A stretch of 64,000 nt of DNA from Bryum argenteum (taxonomy: Eukaryota; Streptophyta; Bryopsida; Bryales; Bryaceae): NCBI GenBank assembly GCA_037043015.1, contig CM073331.1:5777305-5841304 (forward strand). The letters are read 5' to 3'. Below, piece by piece: positions 1 to 10,421 of this stretch. Both the position numbers and the translations under genes were made by a program. Within the stretch, counting starts at the first letter, position 1. Each line of letters begins with the position of its first letter. Below the pieces are notes generated by a model. The model had not been told where the DNA came from, did not search any database, and saw nothing but the letters and a program-made list of their open reading frames with translations.

Positions 1-135
1 GTTCCATAACATGGGTTTATCATACAAGCACGAGGTATTTAGCTATACCATAGAACTTTTTATAAAAAAAAACCAAATTAAAGCAATTTTCTCGGCTCCA
101 CTTCTCATCAACATCCATCCCCTAACTCCGCTCCG

Positions 136-162
<27 letters not shown>
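136..162. repeat. Poly-A run (27 A)
   Basis: There are 27 consecutive A bases. It could be a simple homopolymer or the tail of a decayed retroposon; no target duplication or body supports the second reading. Confidence 0.9.
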
Positions 163-167
<5 letters not shown>

Positions 168-449
168 CACAAGATTCCATTTGCTTACCCCCATGATGAT
201 GTCCTCATGGCTAAAACAAGAGAGGGGGGCTCACTAGCCACCTCACAAGTGATCTCGGGCAATGGGAGGGCGCCCCAACACCCCCAATCCTAGTTGTCAT
301 TTTCTCCCTTTTCTTCCCGAAATACTGCCTTTGCTTTGCTTTTCTTTGTGGGCACAAGTAAGTAGGGGTGTTCCCTACCACCCCATGTTTAAATATCCAA
401 TTTTAAATGCCAAAAGACCCAAAATCATAGGCGAGATACTATGAGTGAG

Positions 450-884
450 AGCCCTTTTTTACGTGGGGGAGTCAAGGCCAACATATCTCCTAGCCACTTC
501 AATTTTGAGCCCCCAATCGGACCTCTTGGGAGAACCCATTAATTAATTGATAAAGTGGTGGCTAATTCCTTTTGGAGAACACATTAAATAATTTAGGAAG
601 TGGGGGCCAATTCCCTCATGTGCAAGGCCCTCGGGGCTGACTTATGGAAGGAAAAACAAGCCCATAGGGTCAATTTGTATTATTAGCTACATTCCATGCT
701 TTTGATTTGTTCACAGTAAATTATTTTAGTGAAATGAGATTAAGAGATTGCCTCTAACCATCAATTGGCCTTCCATCTTTGGAGTGTCAACTTTTGGAGT
801 GTGAGGTATGTCATAACTTGTTCCCCACCCATTATATCATAATTTCAGAAAATTGGCCTTGACTCCCCATGTAAAGCCCTTAGG
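450..884. repeat. Loose inverted repeat, possible decayed foldback element
   Basis: The arm at about 450-478 (key words GGGGGAGTCAAGGCCAA) is roughly the reverse complement of 856-884 (TTGGCCTTGACTCCCC). About 20 bases pair well and the rest has decayed. No clear target duplication is visible, so class and ends are uncertain. Confidence 0.4.
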
Positions 885-1450
885 GTTGATTTCAAGAATT
901 GGACCCATCACAAGAGAGGATTCGACCACAAATTAGCCCCATCAATGGCTTGGCCGCTCATGTAAAGCAACCCTGATCCTCATCCAATGGAAAGTGTTGG
1001 AATGGCTAATGAAGAAGAGGTGTGTTGTGACTTAAGAGCACAACATCAACCAAGGACAGTACGAACAATATGTTGGTTCCTACCTAGCCATTATTACAAG
1101 GGAGGTAATCAACATGCTATTCCCCCAAAGGGTTCTTCCTACGAAGTAAACCCATGTAGCAAGGTCTAAACTTTCTACCATAGTTAAGTAAACTAACGTG
1201 GTGAGTACCAATCGGCCAAGGAGAATGAAGCGGACAACCTTCTCATTGGTGGTCACGAGAGCTATCGGCCCAAACCAAGACTTTTTGCGCTCGCATTGTT
1301 CTAGACGATGATTATGACATCTCATTTTAACCCTAAAGTTTTTTTTTTAAGGTTTAACTTTGAAAACCGGTCATTAAATCTACAAAATTGTGCGGAAATT
1401 ATTGTGTAGTTCTTGACACATTATAATATAGTGCATACATTCCCAAGGAG

Positions 1451-1468
1451 TATATATATATATATATA
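1451..1468. repeat. (TA)9 microsatellite
   Basis: Nine consecutive TA units in intergenic DNA. Confidence 0.9.
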
Positions 1469-2865
1469 GCATATATACCTAGATACATTCATGCACGCTC
1501 TGATTATTCTTTTAATATAGGGAACAAAACAACTTCAAACCATTTTCGGATGATGTAGTGTATCTTATGTGGATGCAAAATGAGCCTCTCTCAAAAAGTA
1601 GAATTAGAATTTAGCAATATTGCTTTTATCTAATATGGTAAGTCATCCACTTGGTATTGAAAACAAACCCTAATTGGGTCATATAAGGGACAAAACCCCA
1701 TGGGGGGATGAAATATTCTACTAACTTGGGTGAGGGCTAAAGAGACCAACCTCGTTGGGGGGGACCAAACTCCCCTTTCCAGCATGTCACAATGGCAAAC
1801 CCTAAATTTGAAAAATCATACATTTTGAACTCAAAAAACACTTAATGGGAAAAAAAGCCGGACTGCGGGAAAAAAAAAGCACGGCAGTTGCATGCGCGAC
1901 TTAAAATCGAACTATACCCACTAAATGCGATGCAAGAAAACAATGGGGGGAGGGGTCCTATAACAAACCACTGTGAAAAGCTGGTGGTGCGCCTCGCCTT
2001 GCATGGGGGTGCGACAGATTTTCAAATTCCTCTCCGATCTTGTAAGGGGCTCCAGCGATTTTTAACAGAGCTTCCTTGTCTCCAAGCTTTTGGTTGCATG
2101 GGTTGTTTATTTATGATGATAAAGGCATGGACCTCCCCCCCCCGCCCCATAAATGGTCGTGTTCATTTTCTTGCCGGGAGTCGGAGTCAACAATTATCAT
2201 GATCATTTAATGGGGAACGAGAACGAAGGCGGTGCGTGCAATGGGCCGGTTATAAATTCTAGTCAAGAAAAATTTGATGGTGCAATTCAACGGACTCGCG
2301 TTTTATTGAGTTATTGATACAATCGAGTTATTAGCGATCAGGTCACCCACTTGACCGGTAGTTTTTATTCGTGGGGTTGTGGTGATTGATCAAAAGTCAG
2401 TGCTCTGCGATGCCATTAACCCCTCCTTCCCCCCCCCCCCGGGAGTTACTCCTCCGAGAAGAGGCCCACCCCCTCCCCTCCCCGCTTGTATTATAGGTGC
2501 ACATGTCATAAATTGCCACTTTAAAAGCTTCAAGGTGTTGCATGCATACATCTTTATCTTCATGCAACTCTAACTTTTGTTTCACCAAACAACTTTTGCG
2601 TAAGCGCACTTTCTTCTAAAAAAATAACAAAAATCTCCTTTGATTATCTTCTATTCCAATGCACGGATGCTTTTAAGTAACTCTTGCATATAAATCTTTC
2701 ATGCAACTCTAATTCATTATTCCAAAGTTTTGTTTCACCAAACAACTTTTTGTAAGTGCACTTTCTTCTAAAATTAAAAAATAATTAATCTCCTTTTATT
2801 ATCTTCTCTTCCAACACACCTCTAGGATATTTCTAGACATGCTCAATGCATCTTATACAAGGTTT

Positions 2866-3090
2866 GGGAAGTTTTTTGACTTTTACTAGCTAATAATCGG
2901 CATTTCCCACACCTAATCAGTTTTTCACAGATCTCTTCCGGCAATTTCCTTATTTTATACTAAGAATAGAAATTTATTTGTAATTTTCATCGGTTTTTAG
3001 TTGGTGGTTTCAGGAATGGATCGGCCACTGAGCTAAATCCATCGGCTGATGATACACTAGCCGTCGGTTTTTCCCGATCATTGATATTCT
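2866..3090. repeat. Dispersed repeat family A, copy 1
   Basis: About 220 bases match 7969-8190 in the same orientation, sharing words such as GGCATTTCCCACACC, CAATCAGTTTTTCACA by correspondence, and TTGTAATTTTCATCGG, with scattered substitutions and small indels. Intergenic, no coding capacity seen. The family is not one I recognise. Confidence 0.75.
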
Positions 3091-3099
3091 TATATATAA

Positions 3100-3574
3100 A
3101 GAAAGTGGAGTAATTCAATCTACCAAGAAATGTTTCAATTATATGTTGCAGTTACTTTCTTTTTTAAAGAGGGACATTGTTTAAGTACTAAAAATACAAC
3201 TAATGCGCCAAGGCTCAAGAGAAGCTCATACGGAAAAAATTAAAAATTAAAATCGAGACATTTCAATTCACAATCAAATGAAATAGTGATGAAGAAAAAG
3301 CTCCCTAAGTGACGCCAAAGTGAATAGAGTGTTTGTTCGACCTATTCTTGGATTTATTGCCTAGAGGTCACACAACATTAGTTGTGGAACTACTAACCCT
3401 TCTTGGAGTGAGTGAATCATGGTAAAATTTAGACCTACGACCACCTCACTAACAACTTGTGAGCCTCACCACGACTACGGTGCCTTGGTAATTAACATTG
3501 TAGAGCCTTCTAAAAGCATAAGTATGAACACCGTTCTCCACACATACGATAAATGAAAAGGAAATGTTATATCT
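3100..3574. other. Gene-free stretch
   Basis: I see no exon, RNA gene or clear repeat here; the sequence is AT-rich intergenic DNA between two dispersed repeats. Confidence 0.5.
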
Positions 3575-3685
3575 TACTTTCTCCCACTGTTGTTATGTCA
3601 TGTGGGCATATCATCAAGTTAGGGTAGGTCAAACGGACACTATATTCACGCCAACCCATAGGGGTTTGGTATTTTTCCTTCTTCT
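3575..3685. repeat. Dispersed repeat family B, copy 1
   Basis: A unit of about 100 bases runs from CACTGTTGTTATGTC through GGGCATATCATCAAG, GGTCAAACGGACAC and TTCACGCCAACCC to GGGGTTTGGT. Close relatives lie at 7468-7565 and 19425-19515. More diverged or partial relatives lie at 4908-5000 and at 12300-12335 and 12478-12595, inside an intron of the PIGN gene. The central word weakly resembles a Pol III B box, but I cannot call it a SINE. Confidence 0.7.
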
Positions 3686-3773
3686 TCTTACTTTCTTCGA
3701 CACATTTTAATGCAAATTTCTACGAAAATATACTCTCACGACAATAGAAATCAAGATCTTATCCTTATTCCTT

Positions 3774-3943
3774 GAGCGTCCAAAACAACAAAACGGAGAT
3801 GCATTATGTTTTTTATTTATTTTTTTGTTCGCTAACAATATTCGAAGTAATTGGGTGTCCTCCAAAACAACAAAACGGAGATGCATTTTGTTTTTGTGTT
3901 TTTTTGTTGTTCGCTAACAATATCCGAAGTAATCCGGTGTCCT
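3774..3943. repeat. Two-copy tandem repeat, about 85-base unit
   Basis: The words GTCCAAAACAACAAAACGG, GAGATGCATT, TTCGCTAACAATAT and CGAAGTAAT occur twice in order, with the copies starting about 3778 and 3859. The second copy differs by small T-rich indels. It is a simple local duplication and not coding. Confidence 0.8.
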
Positions 3944-3999
3944 CCAATGAGCTCGATCAAGGAGTAGTTATAAGGTGGTACCATAATTCCTAGTTTTTA

Positions 4000-5185
4000 C
4001 AAAACTAGACCCTACTTGAGCATCGAAATTTAAAGCAAAGTGTGTGAAGGGCTTGCAATGACAGTTCAACAAGACATAACCGATTGCAACAAACTTACTT
4101 GCATGGCATACCCCCAATAATCGAATCCGCTAAAATTCTTTCCTTTTCGCAAATCTCAATGAAAGTAGAAAAATCGTGCGGAGACCGGCTTTGCGGCGGG
4201 GGTGCAGTCTTCCGCTGACGACGGTTAGTGCCCCTTACTAATACCCGCGATTATAAAGTCAATATCATTCATCGTACCGGCCTTATCAAATTAATCAATC
4301 AATGGGGAAAGTGGGTCATTATACAAGATATTGAATTTCGCAACAAACTAATGAACATTCTTTAGAGTCCGTAATTATAATCTCTGGGTGCGCGACAACA
4401 TGACTACCACCACCGCAAGCCTTTGTAACTTAAAGTGCATTGAGTTGACATTGCGGATATCAAGTGATGATATAGCGTCATGTTTTCGATGATGAAATCC
4501 TCTTTTATGAGGACATGAAGCAACCCTTCTTTTTGGCTCCTTTTTTTGAGTCTCTCGATAAAATCTATACAATTAATCAACATTTTGTTAGTTATTACGA
4601 TTTTTACGAAGAAAATTTTGCCAATATGATCACAAATCTATGATTGATAAAAGGAAATATTGTAATATGGTATAACTATTAGAATACGGAAGTTGTAGTT
4701 CATGAAATGAAGCACAAACGCAAACTTAAGGAAGATAGCTTGTATATGGGGTTTTTCATATTTCTATTTAAAGTAGAAACCAACTATGGTTTGAGTGTCC
4801 ACCCTTTAGCATTACAAACGAACACTTCATTCACGCCGACCCCTTAAAAAGGCACCAAATTTTCGATCTATCTATCTAATTTCCACCCCATAGAGGGGTT
4901 AGTAATCCTACACCATTGTCGTTATGTCATCAAGGTCGGTCAATTATACATGACCTAATTCACGCCTACCCCACAAGGAATTGGTGTTCTCAATTCTCGC
5001 TGGGGTCATAGTGTATAGAATTAGGGATGAAGTTGGCACTTTTGTCACTTAGTACGTCAACCTTCATTCTCATTCCTTCTCCACAACATAAACTCGTCCA
5101 ATTTGATTAACATATGTTTGATGGGTTTACAAACATTCATAAATTTGCTTTACTAATTGAATGGGGTTGGTTCAATTTTGTCCTT
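4000..5185. other. Gene-free stretch with a diverged family B copy
   Basis: No gene is visible. At 4908-5000 a diverged relative of dispersed repeat family B can be read (ACACCATTGTCGTTATGTC ... TTCACGCCTACCCC ... TTGGTGTTCTC). The remainder shows nothing I can name. Confidence 0.5.
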
Positions 5186-5189
5186 TAGG

Positions 5190-5265
5190 GTTGAATGTAA
5201 GATTATTAAGTGCTCCCAAGATTTGGCTTTAAGTGGAGCTGCAGCCATTGTTAAAGTTTTAATAA
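5190..5265. repeat. Dispersed repeat family C, copy 1
   Basis: About 70 bases match 18487-18560: GAATGTAAGATTA, CTCCCAAGATT, GCTTTAAGTGGA and CAGCCATTGTTAA correspond in order. Intergenic; unknown class. Confidence 0.6.
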
Positions 5266-5601
5266 CTATAGGGGAGTTATATATGAATCAAATAATAAAA
5301 CTCCGGAGTCCAGCAGGGTTTTAATGAATTGCAATAACAGCCCCTAAATGAGAGCTCCTCAAACTGATTCATCATTTAAGGATTTAAATCATCCCATGTG
5401 GCATCATCTTGATTAATCAATATTATTAATCGGTTACAATCCTAACTTGGAGTTAGTTTTCTTGGTTCTTGATGTCACTAATCTTTGTGTGTTAGTGGAC
5501 TCTCTTTATAATAATGATAATGGTTAGTTTCTTTCATTTCTTCTTCTTTTACCTTTGTACGTAAAAGACATTTGGATTTTATTATGTTTATCCCTTGTTG
5601 C

Positions 5602-5830
5602 GAAATAGTCTAAGTCACAAAATTTGACTTTTCTTTAGATTAAGCTCAAAAATTCTCTATCTAAAAGATTCAATCGTAAGATTTCAAAGTTCACTTGACA
5701 ATCTTCTCACATACCAAATTTGAACCGTTCATTCTTTCTCATTTGTGAGATGATAATGGTCAAAGTTGGGTGAGTTTTTCTTCTGTGGGAACCTCCAAAA
5801 CTCGTTTCGGGTTTTAAGGAAAGATAAGGG
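5602..5830. repeat. Dispersed repeat family D, copy 1
   Basis: About 230 bases match 7183-7421 in the same orientation: GTCTAAGTCACAA, TTTAGATTAAGCTC, TCAAAGTTCACTTGA, TAATGGTCAAAGTTGG and TTTCGGGTTTTAAGGAAAG occur in the same order. I judge identity at roughly 85 percent by eye. No coding capacity. Confidence 0.75.
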
Positions 5831-7182
5831 TCAAGATCGATGCTTGTAAGGGGAAACCTAGGAGGGTCATTGGAATGAAAATTGCCCTCCGCGCCCGCTA
5901 TTGTGCCTTGGAAACTCCACTTGGCGTTGTTTTTTTATTTACTTGTCGGACTTCTTCTTAGGCTTCTTACGTCATTGTCTTGTTCTATATTGGTTTGGAT
6001 TAGCTCATTGGATATGAGTTGTGCTCAAATGTATCCATGGAACGTAGTAATTACAATAATAAAAAAGTGATTTCATTTCACCAACCACAACATTTGATGT
6101 GGAAATTCACGATATGGACAGGGTATCCCCATGTTGGTACTTACTAGCGTGACTGCCCCTCCATACTCCCTACCCGGTCAAAAAACGGCCATTATTATTT
6201 TTTAAAATTTTTGAGGCCTCCAACCACTTTTTTAAAAATTATGAGTTTGGAAATGGGATCTAAGACCCCATTTTACCCTTCGTGGCATGATGGGTGACAT
6301 CCACCATTCAAAGATAGGGGGAAAATTTACCCCCCAAATTTTTATTTGGTCGGGCAGGGTTGTGGGGCAAGAAGGCAAGCACGCTGGTAAGTATGAGCGT
6401 GGGGGATGTCTCGCCAAATCGGTGATTCACACCCACCTCGGTACAAATCAGATACTTCTGTGGCACTCACTTTTCTACTAGTGATTGGAAAATCGGTTAT
6501 CATCGCGGCCTCCAAGTCACGATGCTTCGAAGAAAAAGCCACTAGTCGATCAAGAATTTCATTTTTCAACCAATCACATTTCAAGAACCGATCACACTTG
6601 AGATTTCTCCTTATGCATGGAATTCTCCACCGGCCCAAAGTACGAGAAAGATTATGTTGAACACTTTTGGGTGGTGTCCACTAACCCTTTAGAATAGAAT
6701 AAAATTCAAATGAAGACTTAGGGGGTGACAGTTGTGCAAAGGAAGAAAGAGGGGGCATCTTTAATGGCTTTGTTTTGTTTTGTGGTGTGGGGCAATTGAA
6801 TTGAAGGGGAATTCAAATGGAGTGGCACTTGAATGATTAGCAATGTCTTTGGCCAAAATCAAGGAAAAAAAGCAACAATCCCTCTTTCCTGCATGTCGAG
6901 CTACAAACCAAGGGGACGGTATGGTAGGCACGCCCCCAAAACATGCATTGCCTACAATTGTGCCCATTTTATGGACCCTTCTCTTCTAAGGGAAGGGGGG
7001 CACAATAGCCTCATATTACAACTCACACCCTATCACACTTGTTTGTTGGGGTCCATGGAAGAAGATTCCATGTCTAGTGTGGAGTTTGAACCTCATTATT
7101 CTCTTTTTCTTTAGTGGGTTTACCCTCAATTAGCATTATTCAAGTTTGGAAGGTGAGTAAATTAACCCCTAAATTTCCTTGT
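5831..7182. other. Gene-free stretch
   Basis: Several short open frames overlap on both strands but none has family similarity, flanking splice sites or consistent codon character. I see no RNA gene and no clear repeat in this stretch. Confidence 0.5.
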
Positions 7183-7421
7183 TGGTCTAAGTCACAAGAT
7201 TTGACCTTCCTTTAGATTAAGCTCCAAAAATCTCAATCTAAGCATTATTTAGAAGATTCAACCGTAAGATCTCAAAGTTCACTTGATGTTCTTCTCACGT
7301 ACCAAATTTGAGCCGTCCATTCTTCCTTGTTTGTGAGATTATAATGGTCAAAGTTGGCTGAGTTTTTCTTGTGTAGGAACCTCAAAAACAGGTTTCGGGT
7401 TTTAAGGAAAGTTAGGGGTTA
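7183..7421. repeat. Dispersed repeat family D, copy 2
   Basis: Second copy of the unit at 5602-5830, with an extra short insertion (AAGCATTATT region) and scattered substitutions. Confidence 0.75.
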
Positions 7422-7467
7422 AGCATTGTTTTCTTGTGTGAGTAGGAGGTTGGTTGTAACTAGTCCT

Positions 7468-7565
7468 ATACCATTGTTGCTATGTTCTGTGGGCATATCA
7501 TCAAGGGTAAGTCGAACGGACACTTTATTCATGCCAATCCTCTCGGGTCTGGTGTTCTTCTTCTT
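7468..7565. repeat. Dispersed repeat family B, copy 2
   Basis: Matches 3575-3685 (CATTGTTGCTATGT, GGGCATATCATCAAG, AAGTCGAACGGACAC, ending GTCTGGTGTTCTTC). It lies directly downstream of a family D copy, so B and D may be parts of one longer element. Confidence 0.7.
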
Positions 7566-7968
7566 TTGGTTGTAACTAGGTTTGAGCTTGGTTGTGACTA
7601 AGTTTGAGGTTGATGTGTATAGACTGTTCATTTGTCATATCTTTGGATGTTGAGACTACTAATCCCTCTTTAGGTGAATCTTATTTAGCCACTAGTGCTA
7701 CAAAGATAATTTTTTCATTTGAGTATGTACGCAAGAGCATACTCTCTGTTGTAAAAGAAGTAATCATTACTCTTATGCTTATGGGTGGTGATCATGGTGA
7801 AAGTAGTTAGGAGCAAATTTGGGGCTTAACTTTCTTTCCAATGAACAAGTAATACTTAACTCTCATATCTACACATGATCAATCAATCATGAGAATTCTA
7901 AAGTAATGTTCAAACTCAAAGTACTTGAAGGTTTACTCCTTTAAGTTTTTTGATTCCTACATCTCTAG
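7566..7968. other. Gene-free stretch
   Basis: A 68-codon open frame at 7604-7810 has no recognisable similarity and no splice or conservation support, so I do not call it. Nothing else is visible. Confidence 0.5.
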
Positions 7969-8190
7969 CAAGATTCGGGACGTTATTTGACTTTTACTGG
8001 CTAATAACCGGCATTTCCCACACCCAATCAGTTTTTCACAAATCCCTTTCGGCAATTGCCTTACTTATACTGAGAATAGAAATTTACTTGTAATTTTCAT
8101 CGGTTTTTAGCCAGTGGTTTAATGAATAGACCGACCCCTGTGCTAAATAATACACTAGTCGTCGGTTCTTCTCGATCATTGATTTGCAGT
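7969..8190. repeat. Dispersed repeat family A, copy 2
   Basis: Second copy of the unit at 2866-3090, in the same orientation and with moderate divergence. Confidence 0.75.
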
Positions 8191-8558
8191 TTGAAATTCA
8201 AAATTGGGCTTGGAAAGTACATTGTAGACAAACAACATCAATATGAATCGAGATGATGAATGAGTTTGATATGATACTTGTGGCCTAATGTGACATTTGA
8301 GGAGTTTGTTTTAATATGCAATAGTCATAATGATCTTGTACTAACAAGCAATAGAGTTGCTAACTCAATTTCTAGAGTCAATTCTCATAATGCATGTTTC
8401 AAAACCAAAACAATGCGATCACATATGGTGTTAATATGTTCAATTAGGATAGTTGTGCATTTGAGCTCATTATTCAGGGAATGTAACCTTGTCTACATAA
8501 GTAGGGTGCCCATATGACTAAAATAAAGCGACACAATATCCACCTTCAACTTTTTATA

Positions 8559-8720
8559 CTCCCTTTGTCTCAAAGAAATACCTTTGTACGCTTCAAAAGT
8601 TTGTCTAAGAGTAATACCAAGATTTGATATTAATAAGTAATTCAGACCATTCCAACTATATGAAGGAGTAATCTAGACCACTTTTGTAAAAATCATGGTG
8701 TATTTCTTAGACGTAGGGAG
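8559..8720. mobile_element. Stowaway-like MITE (Tc1/mariner type)
   Basis: The termini are inverted repeats: CTCCCTTTGTCTCAAAGAAA at the left and the diverged complement TTTCTTAGACGTAGGGAG at the right. TA flanks the 162-base unit on both sides (8557-8558 and 8721-8722). CTCCCTYYGTCY termini with TA target duplication define Stowaway elements. There is no coding capacity, so it would need a mariner-like transposase supplied elsewhere. Confidence 0.85.
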
Positions 8721-8768
8721 TAGTTACAAGTTCAAACAAAAAGTATCCATCAATTTAGCCTTATCTAT

Positions 8769-8848
8769 TTAACCCTTAAACGTCAAGCCCCTCCGAAAAT
8801 ACACTGGAAACCAAGCCCGAGGGGCATGCTCTGAAGTTTAAGGGTTAA
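8769..8848. mobile_element. TTAA-flanked miniature inverted-repeat element, 72-base core
   Basis: TTAA at 8769-8772 and 8845-8848 encloses a 72-base core. The core has inverted ends CCCTTAAACGTCA (8773-8785) and TGAAGTTTAAGGG (8832-8844), with one mismatch. The inside contains the word CCGAGGGGC shared with the related elements near 40.4 and 44.8 kb. It may be an internal-deletion derivative of the same family. Confidence 0.75.
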
Positions 8849-8902
8849 CCTTTGTATTTGGTCTAAATATCACGTGTTTTTCCCATGAAGTAAAAACGTG
8901 AC

Positions 8903-9883
8903 TTAACCCCTAAACGTCCCTAGTGTCGAAAAACGACATTTTGGATGAAGGGCAGAAACTTTGAAGAGCCATAACTTCTTCACCCGGACTCCTTCTTTGA
9001 CAAAATCACTTGGGTTGAGTCCCGAATTAAGTCTAGTTTGTGTGGTACAAATTGCAGACTCATACAATGAAGTATGAATTAATGGCATGCATTTTAGTGA
9101 CAACAACTATTGGTTTTGAGATTTCAAACATTGGGCATGTTTCACCATTGCAAGCCAATTATGCAAAACCAAAAATAGTTTTTCATGAATTTTTTTTACA
9201 TAAGTATGATCTTTAGATGTATTCTAACAACTTTCTAGTTGCAAGTTTTTCGATCCAAATAACTTTGCTAGTGGATTTGCAATGATGTTTCTACAATGAA
9301 AAAAGTGAAAAAATGGATGATTTTTGAGGAGCTAGATCTCCTTCATCCACCGTTAGATTTTGACTTTATTCTTTGGGATAGATTCGAATCATAGTCTATT
9401 TTAAGTGGTAGAAACCTTAACCTAATTGAAGATGTATTGAAGATAGGGCATGGATTTGAGTGCAAAGGGTCTAGTTTTGGAATATTTTTCCTTCGTAAAT
9501 TTTGAGGCAGTTTTCACCATTGGAAGGCTACTATTTGAGCCAAGATATTTTTTTGATGAATTTTTTTGGTACAAAAGTGTTTTTGAGATGAAGATGAACA
9601 ACTTTCTAGTTGGTGACTTTTTGATTGCAAATTTCATGTTGGTAGTATTTTCACTTCAAAGTGAAAATGATGGTATTTTGTAGCCTGTTTTGCGCACTAA
9701 TACGTTACGATCTCCCAATCTATGAGGTCCCATGAGTCAAGTTTTGGCCCAAATGATCTACTACAAGTCTATTACAAGTTTGTACGGTTAAGATCTGAAT
9801 AGCTTATCTTTATTTTCATCTATATCACTTTTTTTGAAAATGATTTTTTGGCCAAAAATACCCCAAGGACGTTTAGGGGTTAA
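8903..9883. mobile_element. TTAA-flanked DNA transposon, 973-base core with perfect 13-base TIRs
   Basis: TTAA at 8903-8906 and 9880-9883 flanks perfect inverted termini CCCCTAAACGTCC (8907-8919) and GGACGTTTAGGGG (9867-9879). TTAA targets with CCC...GGG ends are the hallmark of piggyBac-type elements, but no transposase is encoded, so it is non-autonomous. A 77-codon frame at 9450-9683 on the plus strand has a similar open frame in a related copy (19955-20188). Inside there is a loose internal duplication: CACCATTGCAAGCC near 9139 and CACCATTGGAAGGC near 9516. Confidence 0.75.
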
Positions 9884-10011
9884 TCTCCAGACTCCGTCAT
9901 GGATGAAAATTATCGACGATTCATTCAAAGGCGACATCCATCCACACGTAAAACCTGTGAAGAGGATCCTTACACAGCACGTGTGAACAGGACCCAGAGG
10001 GGCACCCCTCA

Positions 10012-10421
10012 TTAAAGCCCTTCCAGCGACAATATCATAGTCCGTCAGTTACGAACTAACCAAATCACTAACTCACGAACTTACGCTTTTTTTGAAAACT
10101 GCACTAAGCGGGACACTCCACTCTATTTCCAAGGCAAGCCTGTCACTGTCAGTTAGCCTAACCAATTCCGAGCCCCTAACCATTTCCACTTGTACAGTGC
10201 ACCCCGCCCCCGCGCTTTCCATCCATCAGTTTTCTAACAATCCGATCATTCTAATGCGAGTCGTGGGAGGCGACGGGAGGTTCAGCTGAAGGTGGTCGTT
10301 AGGACGGGAGAAAATTAGAGGTTAATCGGAATTAGTGTTGCTGCTGGAGTGGCGGTCCCGGATTGCGATGGTGTTTGAGGAGCTTTGTGGTGTTTAGGGT
10401 TTATAGGGATTGGAGGAGTCA
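10012..10421 (+). promoter_or_regulatory. Upstream region and probable 5' UTR of the PIGN gene
   Basis: This is the interval between the end of the repeat-rich flank and the PIGN start codon. It is less AT-rich than the sequence before it. I can see no convincing TATA box or named element, so promoter position is an inference from gene order only. Confidence 0.4.

Larger units (their letters stand above)
1..2865. other. Gene-free, low-complexity and repeat-rich flank
   Basis: No reading frame here resembles a protein family I know, and no exon series with splice sites and consistent frame could be built. The stretch is AT-rich with homopolymer runs, a poly-A run, a TA microsatellite and a loose inverted repeat, which are listed separately. 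Short frames in it look like chance. Confidence 0.6.

Noticed and set aside
8903..9883. PIF/Harbinger class for the TTAA-ended elements
   Set aside because: Reading the target as TTA or TAA makes the two ends unequal, whereas TTAA gives symmetrical CCC...GGG ends and agrees with the empty site near 39070.
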